This document shows, piece by piece, positions 1-11,456 of a stretch of DNA of 64,000 nt. The notes beneath the pieces were generated by a model that saw only the letters and a list, made by a program, of their open reading frames with translations, was not told where the DNA came from and searched no databases. The stretch lies in the NCBI GenBank assembly GCA_950022655.1, contig OX465584.1:49396723-49460722 (forward strand). The letters run 5' to 3'. Position 1 is the first letter of the stretch; each line of letters begins with the position of its first letter. A program made the translations under genes and the position numbers. This stretch comes from Alentia gelatinosa. Its lineage: Eukaryota; Annelida; Polychaeta; Phyllodocida; Polynoidae.

Positions 1-1215
1 TCTCTCCCAGCAGACTCTCATGGCGCTAGCAATTACTAATCTCTGCCTCAACCCAACACTGGTTCCCCAGGTATCCACTAAAGACAGAGGTGACCAGCTA
101 ACATTTCAGATTCGAAAAAAGGTGACTGTTAAAAGTTATGGAACTCAAACAACTCATATATTATGAGTTGGGAAATATGAGAATTGTTAAATGAGCTTCA
201 TAGACATGGGGACTGCCCCTGGACTGAACTGCAAACCTTTATGCCAGCCATAAGAATTAATTCATCTATGTTTTTAGAGACAAAATGCTAAAGACAGTTA
301 TATACAAAAGCTAATGAGGCATGATGTGAAGCCATATTTTTCAAATTTCCATCATATACCTCACCATATGTGATACCTGGAAATTTGGTGAAATTACCTG
401 GACAAATAATGGAAAACTGAAAAAGAATTTTTTATCAGGAATACTTTGGGAGCCTTGTATAATATGTGTCTACCAAAGTATCAAATGCGGTGTTCAATGG
501 AGGTGGTTCGAGCCTACTCTAGAGATGGACTGATGGTCAGAGGGTGTACACTTTTATAGTTAGCTGTCTGGACACCCTATGACATCACTTTCGGAACCAG
601 GGCACCACGCAATATTTTAGTTCACTCAAGGTCTCAACTTAAATGTACAGGCGCATATGGAACAGGAATCAATATGATTTCTGACTAAAAATATAAGGCT
701 AGAATAGCTTTGATATTCTACATGGAGGTACGCCCAGTTGCAAGTTATGCACAAATATGTGTGTGAACTAACCCCCTTGCGACTGGAATGTTTGCGGTTG
801 GAGGTACATCAGTGCGCCCAGTCTCAGACTAGCAGTAACAAAAATATTCAAAAACGCGTGGGACTGGGCATACTGAGGTAGTTCCAGTCTGAGACTGTGC
901 TTACCGGGTACGCCTTGTCTCAGACTAGGGGGAACTATGCAGTTCACACTGTGCGTTTTGCCATGCTGCGCGCTCAAAGTTACACTCAGTCTCAGACTGG
1001 GTGTACCTATGTACCTCAAAACACACAGTGTGAACTGGCCATGAAGTGGAATTCATACGATGGGATTCATCTACCTCACATATTGTTTGTCTGTTCTCTA
1101 CTGGAATACAATCTCTTCGTTTGAATTGCAGGGTTCCATTTGCTTGAGACAAGTATTTTGTTCTTCAATTGCCGGGGACAATTACCCCTAATAAGGTTCC
1201 CCTGAGAATTTGGTT
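1..1215. other. Non-coding sequence with a foldback repeat
   Basis: No coding region is supported here. Between about 820 and 1000 the motif AGTCTCAGACT or its complement occurs four times (821, 886, 918, 988). Around 939-1037 two arms, containing TTCACACTGTG and CACAGTGTGAA, are inverted relative to each other, so the stretch can fold back. The rest shows nothing recognisable. Confidence 0.5.
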
Positions 1216-1440
1216 TTAAACAAGTTGAAAGTAGTCATTATATTCCAGGAAAGAATATAGCTGAGTATGAATTATTTGCCCTAGCAGTTTACCTGGTACG
1301 GGCAGGACACACACTGGTCTCCAATTAGTTAGCTGACTCAAATCTCCCTGTTTAGGCAAGGGAGCTATCCTGACTTTCTTCCAATCTTGTGGGAATTCGT
1401 TGTTGCACACCAGTGACCATAGGAGTGAAGTCTTCCACAC
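1216..1440 (-). pseudogene. LINE reverse transcriptase N-terminal fragment
   Basis: About 74 residues matching the start of a non-LTR reverse transcriptase, with WKKVRIAPLPKQGD and NWRPVCVLPVPGKLL corresponding to the conserved lead-in to the fingers and palm. The open frame begins with GTG rather than ATG, so it is an internal fragment and not a gene start. The catalytic motif is missing because the element stops being recognisable near 1216. A different frame carries the preceding segment at 1886-1702. Confidence 0.7.
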
Positions 1441-1460
1441 ATCCTAGAAAATTTGATCTT

Positions 1461-1701
1461 TTTTTTTATTATTGTGGAGAATATTTTATTTTCAACTTGT
1501 ACAGGATATATACACACAAGTATTTTAGCCGCCATAAAGAAACAGATACATTTCTAAATGATATAGGGTTGTCATGCACTGGTAAATTAATCTACCCTGT
1601 TTCTACAGATTTTCGAAATACATGTGTCACATCTCATCCATGGAATATTATTTCTTCTCCCCATTTTTTTTACATTTTTTTATTTTCATACAGAACAAAA
1701 C
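1461..1701 (-). mobile_element. SINE-like insertion inside the LINE, with 15-bp target duplication
   Basis: The 15-mer AGAAAATTTGATCTT occurs at 1446-1460 and again at 1702-1716, directly flanking about 241 bp that interrupts the LINE coding sequence. The insert begins on the plus strand with a T run, which is an A-rich tail if the insert is read on the minus strand. A long direct duplication plus an A-rich end is the hallmark of LINE-mediated retroposition, so this is most likely a SINE or another short retroposed RNA. I see no clear Pol III boxes. Confidence 0.65.
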
Positions 1702-2361
1702 AGAAAATTTGATCTTAATATTTTACAGTTTATATCATTCATACCTGATGACTTCTCTATGTCTATATTCTCGACTAATTTCTTCACCTCTGTAAGCATA
1801 ATGCTATCTTTATCAATTTCGAATCCATTGTCCCGTCTTCTAGTTACATAATTCAGAACTATGTCGCTATCTAGATTTCTTTCCAAAGTTATACCAATTG
1901 AGCTAAAAAGTTATTAATATGTATCGCACTATCCGTTAGCTCCACTTTTTATCCTTTATCATCTCTGAATTGAACTATTTTTTATTCCTCCCCTAGCAGA
2001 TGCACTAGTTTATTCAACTCCTTTCAGTATTTCTGGGGTTATTTTTGTATGTATATAATTTTTCTTCAAGAAATCTTTTTCTATTTCTTACTCTTTCTCT
2101 ATTTATTTTCTTTTTTAAGATCCCAATTTCGCGAAGAAGCTCCTGTTTATCCTCCAATACTAACCTATCTTTTTTCTTTATAAATTTCCTTATCAGTCTC
2201 CTTTTTCCTATTAATATCTGCCTCTATATTAGGGATCAACCATACTGCTCTGTTTGTGCGCTGTTTTTTCGTTAAAAAAAACCCTTCTATTATCCTACGC
2301 CATCTCTCCTAGATTTGTCCTCCCTTTTCTAATTCCTCCCTCCCTTGAGTTAGTGAGTCTT

Positions 2362-2850
2362 TTACCCTAATCTAACTCCGCCTGATTTGCCTTTAAGTAG
2401 TTTCTTATCTCTATTTTTTTCCCCATTTACCCCTTTTTTGTTTTTCTTTATAGCAAAGACGATCAAGTGATCGCTTTGGAAAATGTCTAATGTCCCTGAA
2501 TTAACCATGAATGTCGCGTTCGTGATTACGGCATCTATACTCGAACTGTTACCAATTCCAGGTCTAGTTACTGTTGAAATAAAGTGTTTTAAACCATGTA
2601 CCTTCAATAACCCCATTAACTTGATGTTCCTCGGATCATTTCCCTTACATGCGTCCAGGTTTATATCCCCAATTAACCATATTTCAGTTTTCTTAAACCT
2701 TTTATCGTTACAAATCCTCTCTACATAATCAATCAAGCTTGTAATATTATAGCCGGGCAGCCTATGCATGTTCACTATGGTCATAACCCGGTGACTGGAT
2801 TTATTGATTTTTAGCACTATCGCTTCAAGACTTTCGTCCATCACACTCAT
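2362..2850 (-). pseudogene. LINE endonuclease domain fragment
   Basis: This is the longest open piece of the LINE, about 162 residues. It is the C-terminal two thirds of an endonuclease/exonuclease/phosphatase-fold domain. The catalytic pieces GDIN (near residue 82), the IDAVITN box and the terminal SDH are visible. In an active LINE this domain nicks target DNA to prime reverse transcription. The reading frame upstream (toward 3100) is recognisable (a GGGIGIYVSD-like segment) but broken. The segment does not belong to a host gene. Confidence 0.75.
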
Positions 2851-3100
2851 ATCTTCGATTTTTTCAGTAAAAGGCGCCCAGGCATCACTTACATAAATAC
2901 CAATACCACCCCCTTCCCTTTCTTCCTATCTTGTCTAAGAAATTTAAACCCCTGTTGATATACAAAAGCGTCTGGAATTTTTTCCTTTAATAGGCTTACA
3001 GAGATACCTATTATGTCAAAGTAATAATAGATTCTTTTAGGTAACCTATCTTACCCAACAAACTATGAATGTTCCAATGAAAGATTTTGAAACCTTTACT

Positions 3101-4188
3101 TTATTTTATATCCGAACAACGTTGAATCATTTATACACATATTTCCATAAATTGTCGGCAAAGCATATACCAACTACCAACCATATTTAAACATGAAACA
3201 GGTGCGTGTTATGATAATGATGATATACATAAATGAGTCGTATCCGTGGACCTTTTTGTCAAAGGATACTGATGATAGTCTGCCCCAACAAGAGCAACAC
3301 ATTGACTATCCTGAATATCTTGGAATTCGAACTCACTCCCACATAAACCATCAATCAATGACATCTTTTAACTTACATATTATCATGGGTTAAATCTATG
3401 AAGCTTATATAAAGAGAGCGGCATATCCGATGTATTTCAGTCATTAATCATTATTGAACTGGTCCGGGTACTGTTCGTCCATGACAAAAACATCCTAAAG
3501 TCTGGTTTGGTGGGGATGCCAATGACAGTCTGATGTTCCGATGTTCTCTTTCCGCTCTTTATTAAAGTGTTCAATGTTCATCATTACGTCCCGTAATTAT
3601 ACTATACTTTGTAACTGCAACTACAAATCAACTCACTCCATAATTGGTGTTTCTTTTTCTTTATTTCCCCAAGTCTAGTATGGAACGTAGCAGCAGTTTC
3701 CCAAACAACAATTAATAAGCGACTGAGGCACGACATCCAGTATGGAATGTCCCCTCAAGTAGTCAATGTCGTAACAAAGCATGTCTATGGTTGTTTTACT
3801 ACTAGTCCTTATTATCACGCAGCAGTCCAATCCAAACAATCATGTAGATGATCATGACAGTTAAAGTGGATGTACATATTAAGCATTACTGGTAACAACA
3901 TCTAACCAATGTATGATCATAAGCTATTTGTCTATATGTTTTATATTTATAATCATTCATTTTCGCCCAGTATGGAGCGACCTTTTAACAATGCCAGATA
4001 GATCTTATTAACCTTAACTGCAAATATGCATGATCAGAGTACATCTCTGTATTACTTTACATACCACACTGTCTGCAGTGTGGTATGCCCATTATGCTGA
4101 CCCATTATGCTGACATATTCAAGGAAAAACACAGTTGTATACGCCGTATACGCTGGCGCACAATATTATCGTAAAACCGGATGAGGTT
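3101..4188. other. Intergenic sequence, no gene seen
   Basis: AT-rich sequence without a supportable reading frame. A small perfect palindrome containing ATACCACACTG and CAGTGTGGTAT lies at about 4061-4087, and GTATACGCCGTATAC lies near 4138. Nothing else is recognisable. Confidence 0.4.
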
Positions 4189-4301
4189 TAATCTTGTCCA
4201 CCGTATTCCACGACTGGAGTTTGACAAAGTGACTTCATGAGGCGAAGCCGAGTGAAGTCTGGAGCCAAAACTTCAGGAGTGGAATGCGGTGGCCAAGATT
4301 A
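4189..4301. repeat. Long-hairpin repeat, copy 1 (GGCGAAGCC apex)
   Basis: The two arms, starting TAATCTTGTCCACCG and ending CGGTGGCCAAGATTA, are inverted copies of each other and surround a short apex GGCGAAGCC. The same organisation, with different arm sequence, recurs at 8438-8550, 46886-47004 and 58411-58512. This copy and the 8438 copy are close relatives and share the downstream tail TTTTATCCTACCC. Confidence 0.7.
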
Positions 4302-7253
4302 AAACGAATCAGGTTTTGATTTTATCCTACCCTATCTCCTTTATTTTGGAATATTACGTGATAACAATGCTGTATGCCACTAGTGGCATATAAAACTTGC
4401 TGTAGTCCAGTGTTTAGCTGAGGTGACTGCATCAATCCACTCATAGATATGCTGCCAGTCCATCCCATTGATGATTCCAATACAACGTGCATGCTGTTCA
4501 TGTCGGTGGCACCTGGTCGAACGCCTGCCTCTGCAACGGAACTTCCATTTGCTGATCTGCCATTTCCTTCTGCTACCTTATGAGTGTGTATTTCTGCCCT
4601 CATGTCTTATACTGTCAGCTCCCCTTTCTCCCTTTTGCTTCAGAATTCGCCTGAACTCATCAGTTGTCTCACTACATCAGCTGCCCACTGCTGTCAGTTC
4701 AACCTTCAGACCACCCAACGCTGCTCAGTAGCTGGTTCCACCCTTCTTACAGTCATATAAATGGTCTGCCTTCTGTTAATAGCCGTCGGACTTAGCTTTC
4801 CTCAATTTTATATCCTCGCAACAACATCACGACATTCAGCACTGGGTGGGTTTCTACTCATCAAAACATGACTTAACACAACCAGACGCACTTCTGCTGC
4901 CTTATCCTCCATTATTTGCAAGCTACTGAAAATAGGATGACGTTGCATCCTAGTAGAATACTCCAGAATAAACAACAACATAAAAAAATTAAAAGAATCA
5001 GCAGTGAATGGTCTCGTCCTGGTGGCCAGTTTAGAATATCAAGTGGCCATCTATATAGGTTCCCCTCATAGATAGACCATACAGTTAAACAACTACAAGA
5101 CATTTCTGTCTAGCATCTAGCCAAACTCTCCAGCAGTTCCCTTGTTGCATACTATTGTATAATCAGTGGAGAGACTGCTTTTCCAGCTTTGTTTATACTC
5201 AAACATCAACCACTGCAGGGAAGCCTCCACACTTTGTGTTATGATGCATTGTGTCAGCCTGAACAGATGCGATGTGGCTGTGACGTCCGATGGACACTTT
5301 ATAGAAAGATACTCAAAATTTACATTAAGATCAAAACAAGGAAGTTTATAAAATCTTTACAATATTTTTCACTCAGTACTAGCCTAGATACATCTTCTCA
5401 CATCATAATCAATATATCAATCAATTATTTTAGTTCAGAATTACTTATTAAAATTCCCCCATAATCGTCTAAATCATTACATAGTACACAAGGAGATTCA
5501 TTTTACTTAAATGCACCTTACAATTAATTCCAAAACGTTAATTTCAAGTCTGGATTGAAATCCTACAAATATAACTTAACATTAAAATACCTTATCATTT
5601 AGACCTACCCCCTTTTCAGAAGTTAAATCCTTCCCATGCCCTCTCCCTAAATCCCATAATCCATCTGCACTCTTTGTCCTGTAACTTTTAGTTACCATGA
5701 TGTCCACCTGGTGGGGTGTCAGATCACTTGCCTCTCCAGGAGAGGGGTGCCTCCGTATCCACCTGCCCCTCACACCAACTATATCCCCCTAAGACCCTCC
5801 TAACATCCCCTAATATCAGAGGATAGGGCAGGTGGTCATGGTCACTGCCCACAGGGCCCTCCTACACACACCCTCAGACATCTGGAGGTGATGGTCATTT
5901 TTGTGGCCCGATGAGGACAGCTCCTTTCAACAACTAAAGTTGAATTACCCTGCGCTTGCTATGTTAATGGAATTGTCCTCCTTACCTGACCTTCATGAGA
6001 ATGGACACACATAGAGTACTACTCAAGGTCTGAACATTGAGTGTTTAAATACAGGTACATGTAATGACTCCATCTAAAAGGACTGAATAGTATTCTTTAC
6101 TACTAACAATAAGTTCAGCATAGCTCTATAATTTTACCCAGTGTCTGTTGGTGCGGTTGTGTGGTCTTTCCAGTACACATGTACATATCTACCGTAAATG
6201 GATAATTTAGGTAACCTGCAGAAGATATCCAATATCATTCTTAAACACAGTAAGATGTTCATGGATATTTAGCACCATATGTTATACTGTGATGCATAAC
6301 CATGAGTTTACACTAGACAACTAAAAACGTGACGACTGTAGATCGTCTAGCTAATAGTCATCAGGCAGTGCTTTATTTTGCAATATTGGTCCAAAAAATG
6401 TCGTCAACCCAAGAATTTCATCAAGTATTTACACAAGGTGAAAGGTACTTTGCAATAGTCGTCGGCATCAGATCGTGTGCATAATGGCCAGAATGTGCCA
6501 AATTATGTTAAATGATGTAATCAGATTGTAAAGTCTTGGACCCTACTTGCGTAAGGAGTAGACCTTAAGAAGAGAGAGAAGAACTCAAACACAGAGGTAC
6601 TATGTACTACTATGAGTCAAGAACTTAACTAACTGTTTATTGACAGGGATGGGTCTTGGTTTTATACCCTTAGCAGGGGGTTGACATGACAGGCTTGGCA
6701 TCTGTGAGCTCTGCACTCTCATTGGCTTTTGTACCAACAGCCAATAGGGGAAGACCAAATCCGTTCCGGTTGAGCCCCCGTTCCGGTCTGTCACACATCT
6801 CAGGAGGCTGCTCATGACACTGAACAACTCAGAGTGTCATTGGTAGAGCGACCTGCCCTCATGTGGGCAGACTGGGAACTAGAGCTAAGTGATAATAGGG
6901 GTATTATATGCCATTCAAAGCATGGCAGCCTTACTGTAAACATCAGGGAGGAGGTTACTAACCAAAATGGCGACTGGTCCAATTCAGTCAATTTGTTCCT
7001 CAATAATTAGGGGTAATTTAGATAATTACTTTCTTCTCATAGAAACCAATATTACAAGGCCACGATAGGGATGTATAGAGCAGAACTTTACAAGATGATC
7101 TGTATTCGTCACTCGTTTGGCATTTGCACTAGACGATTTATACTGTTTTGGGCCTACTGCTGAAAGTTGTCAAGTGGTGCTAAATTCAAGAATCGGAATC
7201 GGAATCGTCTCATGTAAATACAGGTTATATCTCATTCTCGTATCTTTTTGCAG
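4302..7253. other. Intergenic or first-intron sequence
   Basis: No coding exon could be supported. The missing N-terminal exon(s) of the downstream oxidoreductase, which should carry the Rossmann-fold glycine motif, were looked for but not found. They may be here unrecognised, or left of the window. Short open frames in this stretch have no family resemblance. Confidence 0.35.
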
Positions 7254-7324
7254 AGTGAAGTGCGTTCTAATCTGCACGCCCACACCCTTTCATGAGAAGC
7301 TAGTAAAGGATGCCCTCAACGCTG
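7254..7324 (+). CDS. Gfo/Idh/MocA-family oxidoreductase, first recognised exon
   Basis: This is the first recognised exon of a spliced dehydrogenase gene running to 14007. The family uses NAD(P) to oxidise or reduce sugars, inositols or dihydrodiols, and has an N-terminal Rossmann domain plus a C-terminal alpha/beta substrate domain. This exon encodes VLICTPTPFHEKLVKDAL, the Rossmann beta-strand and helix that follow the nucleotide-binding loop. It is bounded by a pyrimidine-rich acceptor ending CAG and by the donor GTAAGA. The six recognised exons sum to about 273 residues. Family members are usually 330-380, so about 60-90 N-terminal residues with the GxGxxG loop are missing. Splice phases agree across all five junctions. 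The exact substrate cannot be told. It resembles the inositol 2-dehydrogenase or YrbE-like branch. Confidence 0.75.
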
Positions 7325-7751
7325 GTAAGATCACCATAACCATTTTAAAGTTTCATGAATCCATATTCAGCACATGAATGCGGTTTTTATTTCATTGGGC
7401 TTCACTCTCTTGGTGTCATAGTCATAGTTAGATATTTCAAATTGAAGGCATATAAACAAAGGCTTTATTCAACACCTTATGGACAGCTAACACTATCTTA
7501 GCCAACTAACTTAAATATCATTAAACAATAAGCCTTGGTACAGAAAAGGGCCTAGATTATTCAACAGGCCTCAGGGTTGTGTCAGAGTGAGATCGAGGAT
7601 GACAGACAAGCATCAAAATACAGCAACACAATCTAGCTGCGAACCTCAATCAATGGATCTCATGATCCATATGTGAGGGAAATAGTGACCCATCATTCCC
7701 ACCACCCTAAGAGCAATAATAAATGTATGTATGTTTGTGTATTTTTGTTAG

Positions 7752-7860
7752 GTAAGGCAGTGTTCTGTGAGAAGCCATTAGCTTTGACGTTGTCTGGTGT
7801 CAAGGAGTGCTTCGATCTAGCCGAGGACAAACAACTCCCCTTATTCTGTGGCTTAAACAG
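7752..7860 (+). CDS. Gfo/Idh/MocA-family oxidoreductase, exon with the EKP motif
   Basis: This exon begins after TTTTTGTTAG and ends at AACAG/GTAATT. It encodes AVFCEKPLALTLSGVKEC and then LPLFCGLNR. CEKPLA is the diagnostic EKP motif of the family; its lysine acts in substrate binding and catalysis. LFCGLNRRF leads into the substrate domain. The preceding exon ends after the first base of a glycine codon (G/GT), so the junction keeps frame. Confidence 0.82.
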
Positions 7861-8437
7861 GTAATTAACCTCATAACATTGTATTGTAGTGGACCTGTCA
7901 AGGTTATCTGCAGCCGCTCTGTGGAGTACCAGCCGTGCTATGTATGTGCAGCCTCTGCTATTTTCGGCACAGAGTCAGAACCAGTCCAACCGGGTTATCT
8001 GGCCATCTGGCAGATACTTAAAGTACAGGCTGGTTCTATAGTAGTGGGAAATGACCAAGCAAAGATGACTTGTCAGCTGGGTACCAGACTCATATAGACA
8101 AACCAGTAGGGACCCAGCAGGGTTCCGCACATGCCCAGTGAGGCCCAGCAGGTGTATATAAGAAGACTGCTGACGCTGAGCTGGACACACTGGGGGTGGA
8201 GGGACCATGTGTGGTCCTTCTACAGGGCTCTGTCTCTGTTCCCTGCCAGGGGTAGCATGAATAGAGCTGTGGTTGTGCTCGGGAGGAGCTTCGGCTGTAC
8301 CCAACACCAAGCCATTACAGTGTCAGATATTGCCATGTGCCTATAAATGTACCACATATGCTGCGGAAATGTCAAAAGGTTTAGGAAAATAGAAAGAAAT
8401 ACTTGAAAAATATACTATCGTAAAACTGGATGAGTTT

Positions 8438-8550
8438 TAATCTTGGCCACCGTATGCCACGACTGGAGTTTGGCATAGTGACTTCATGAGGCGAAGCCGA
8501 GTGAATTCCGGAGCCAAAACTCCAGGAGTGGCATGTGATGGCCAAGATTA
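8438..8550. repeat. Long-hairpin repeat, copy 2
   Basis: The arms start TAATCTTGGCCACCG and end GATGGCCAAGATTA, around the apex GGCGAAGCC. Compared with copy 1, paired changes occur in both arms (ATTCC/GGAAT there, ATGCC/GGCAT here), so the stem is preserved while its sequence changes. The tail to about 8720 has its own inverted ends, TTTTATCCTACCCC and GGGGTAGGATAAA, enclosing AATGTTAAGCCTATGG. Confidence 0.72.
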
Positions 8551-9423
8551 AAACGAATCAGGTTTTGATTTTATCCTACCCCATCTCCTCGATTTTGGAG
8601 TATTACATGATAACATTTCTGTATGCCACTAGTGGCATATAAAATTCCGTATGCCAGTCAGCGTGGCATACGGAAATTCAATGTTAAGCCTATGGGATTT
8701 TATATTAGGGGTAGGATAAATGAAAATATTTTATAGAAAGATATAATCTGACAAATCTGCTGCATGCTTTTATGAAAAAAAAATTCTCGTCAGGCGACGG
8801 CAACGCCGCACGCACGGAAAACTTTTTGAACCACTGCTTTTATGAAATTGCTCAAGACATGAAATGAATTGACTGAAATCAGTGAAAGAGTGAAAAGCAT
8901 ATCTGTAAAAACTATTTTTCACTGGTCAACAAAAACGGCAATGATTTATTGAGTTTTCCTAATTGTCGGTCGGTGGTGGCCAACAACTGCAGGTCAATGT
9001 CGAAAGATTTTGTGAGGGTGCAGTTTATTCCTTGGTTTACTTTGCATTTGACCAGTCCATACCCACTGAAGTCGTTTTATGGTAGGCTCATTGTATGATC
9101 TATGCGCAATTAATCAGTGAACAGTGTTCTGCATGCCTGTTTCCATTCACCGATCTGGTGTCGGTGGTTCCCGACTCCAGATCGGTGGCAAAGAGTCAGA
9201 CAGTGGAAAATGCCTTTTTACTTGTCCTATTATACCTTCAGGGTCCCAAAACGTGTTGCTGGAGGTATATAGTACATATAAATGTTTAAATGAAAGACAG
9301 GAGAGAGTGCAGCGTTCAACCTTCTGCGGTCAACCTGCTCCCCTCATGCCACTAACCAGGAGACCGGACACATCCCTGCAGGAATCCACACGCAGCACAC
9401 GCTTTTACCAGCTGCTCATCATC

Positions 9424-10420
9424 ATGGTGGACAAAAGCAACAAGGACTCCCAGGAACCAGGGTGTGATTTTGAGTTTACAGTGTGGACGAAATCAGAGGG
9501 CCTCAAAAAGAAAGACCACAGAGGTGCTATCCAGCAAAGAATATGCAGACTTCGATGTATTAGTCATTATGACTGCAGGCGACGTGAAAGAGCTGGACAT
9601 ATCATGTGGACAAGCCAGGCGGTTGCAGCAAAGGTTAGCCAAACTGGGTAACCCTAACTTCACGTAGATGCCCAAGAGAAGGAAGAGTAAGTCAGAGGAG
9701 AGTGAGGAAGACATAGACAGCTGAGAAAACTGACAACAACATGGCTTTACTGAATGCCGCCTCTGGGTGGGAGAAGGCAATACAAGCTTTAAAGGCAGGT
9801 GAAGACGATGCCAAACCGAAGCAAGGTGGTAGAGGGGAGGGCTACACAGGAGCACTGGCCAGTGGGAAGTCAAACAGCTACGACACCTGCTGTAATCCTA
9901 ACGATGAAGGCAGGTGGGAAGAAGGCCCTCAAAGTATCAGACTATGTGCCCAAACACATAAAGCTGTGCATAGCGAAGAATAAGAAAGACACCATCAGAT
10001 TCACTGAAGCAGAGGACGGGGCAATGGTGCTAAGCCGGTCTACATCACCATAGCAGAGTGGGGCACAGCCAACATTTGGTGATGTGCCAGCTGATGAAGG
10101 ATGGCAACCTGGCCAGAGCCAACCTGGAGGGCTACCTGGCGTACACGGTTTACATCTTTGAGCTAGCATGTAAATTTGTGTGAACATTGGTGTTAGGGCT
10201 CGATATACACTACCGGGAACTCCAGGCCCAGAATGGGTACAGGTGGGGGGACAAAGTGCCCTCCATTGAAGCCCTTGCCCTGGTGCCACGGAAGCAGTTG
10301 ATGCCACAACCCAGACTGATGCCTGCAATGAGGAATACCAGCAAACCAAAGAGGAAGGGAGGGCAACATGGACTGACCAAGCAGGAGAAAGGACATGATC
10401 CCATGGTCACTATTCTGTGT
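9424..10420 (+). pseudogene. Decayed retroelement Gag-like ORF (SAM-like N-terminus)
   Basis: After an ATG at 9424 the sequence encodes pieces in several frames that resemble invertebrate retroelement Gag proteins. A SAM-like helical segment (MTAGDVKELDISCGQARRL, near 9570-9630) comes first. A Gag core follows (LKVSDYVPKHIKLCIAKN, then a W..AN....MCQLMKDGNLARANLEGYLAYT segment). Last is LDIHYRELQAQNGYRWGD and a basic tail. Frameshifts and stops (for example TAG near 9665) break it, so it is dead. No reverse transcriptase was found beside it. It lies inside an intron and is not part of the host protein. Confidence 0.45.
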
Positions 10421-10760
10421 TCCACAAAGTCTCCAATCACTCCCTCCGTTACCATGATCACTATTAAAGATGTTACTGTCTTTATCATACACCTGTGCAC
10501 GTTGTTCTTTTATTACTAACCTCTTTTCCCTATATAGAGTACAGCTAATTTCTTATTACCCAAAAATATTGGAAGGTGTATTCAAAATAAAGGGAAAACC
10601 AACCAGGCATTTAATCTGATAACTGTTACTCACTCCAGGATTCGTAAATACACCCCTCCTGTCCAACAGCATCGAGGCAAGTATTTACCAATACAGGTCA
10701 ACACCCAGTCAGTTTTCCCACTATAAAATACCTCTCTGAATGCAAATATCCCATTTCTAG

Positions 10761-10891
10761 GCGGTTCGACCCGCAGCACCGAGCAGTGCATGACCGAATC
10801 CGCGCCGGGGACATCGGTGAGCTGCGATTGGTGAAGACGACCAGCCGGGACCCCCCATCCATTTGTGACCCCAGCATCGGCAAGGGCACAT
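10761..10891 (+). CDS. Gfo/Idh/MocA-family oxidoreductase, substrate-domain exon
   Basis: This exon runs from the acceptor CCATTTCTAG to the donor GTAGGT. It encodes RFDPQHRAVHDRIRAGDIGE followed by LRLVKTTSRDPP. The (N)RRFDP...I..G.IG motif at the start of the C-terminal domain is typical of inositol-dehydrogenase-like members. The arginine of LNR/R is split over the junction in phase 2, matching the 7860 donor. Confidence 0.82.
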
Positions 10892-11225
10892 GTAGGTATT
10901 CACCTTTTACACACCATATATAAGTAGGGGCAAGTGGTATATGTTCATCATTGATGAATGAGCGTGCAATTGTGAATGAATCGCAATTAAAAGGTTTGGA
11001 TTATGTTCAGTCTATGGATAGTTTTGAATAACATATTTGCACGCAGTCAACTTGTCATTTCTGCAACTGCCTCAGCTAGAATTCAAACATATCAAGCACC
11101 AGTAGGTCTTCAGGTATTTCAGTCTTGGGTGATGCTTCTAAGACCCCAAAACACTGGCACCCTGCTCCTTGACATATCAACATTCAAAGCAGTATGAAAA
11201 TTCACTGTGTGATTTATGTTTCCAG

Positions 11226-11449
11226 TGCCTATATTCAGTGAGAGTGGCATCCATGACATCGACTTAATCTGCTGGTTGGTTGGCGAGCTGCCATGCACTG
11301 TGTACGCCACTGGTAACGTCACAAACCCGGTCTATGCAGCAAACGAGGACATTGACACATGCCTAGTCATCATGAACTTCCCCAGCGGTGTCATCGGGAG
11401 CTTTGAGATCAGCTACTGGGTCCAAGTCGGCTATGACCAGAGAGTGGAG
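11226..11449 (+). CDS. Gfo/Idh/MocA-family oxidoreductase, catalytic-histidine exon
   Basis: The acceptor is TTTCCAG and the donor GTATAA. It encodes SGIHDIDLICWLVGELPCTV and a following beta-rich stretch ending VGYDQRVE. G.HD.D...WL.GE is the conserved catalytic segment of the family (the DxxxH region here appears as HDID). Asp and His there bind or deprotonate the substrate hydroxyl. It is the longest exon and is intact. The phase-1 start matches the previous donor. Confidence 0.85.
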
Positions 11450-11456
11450 GTATAAA

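Larger units (their letters stand above)
1216..3100 (-). mobile_element. Decayed non-LTR (LINE) retrotransposon, endonuclease to reverse transcriptase
   Basis: Read on the minus strand, this region encodes, in the usual order for a non-LTR element, an apurinic-type endonuclease and the start of a reverse transcriptase. The endonuclease segment (2850 down to about 2362, with weaker, frame-broken continuity back to about 3100) shows WLIGDINLD, SSIDAVITN and SDH, the signature motifs of this nuclease. The reverse-transcriptase part (1886-1702 and 1440-1216) shows EKSSGMNDI followed by WKKVRIAPLPKQGD and NWRPVCVLP. The frames are interrupted by stops, by at least one frameshift near 1440, and by a nested insertion at 1461-1701. 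The palm motif with the catalytic aspartates is not present, so the element is truncated and inactive. The clade cannot be fixed from what remains. Confidence 0.8.
7861..10760 (+). other. Intron with dispersed repeats and a retroelement remnant
   Basis: A 2.9-kb intron of the oxidoreductase gene. It contains a hairpin repeat at 8438-8550, a repeat at about 8913-9250 that recurs at about 11457-12000 in another intron of the same gene, and a Gag-like pseudogene at 9424-10420. A TATA-like stretch (GTATATAAGAAG, near 8153) may belong to the retroelement. No further host exon was recognised. Confidence 0.5.

Noticed and set aside
5582..5773. Minus-strand 63-codon frame with SYRTKSADGLWDLGRGHG
   Set aside because: Looks like possible transposon debris, but too short and without a recognisable family to annotate.
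10081..10115. CTGATGA near 10090 as a second hammerhead core
   Set aside because: No GAAAC/GTC partner or paired stems follow within reach; it lies in the Gag-like coding remnant.
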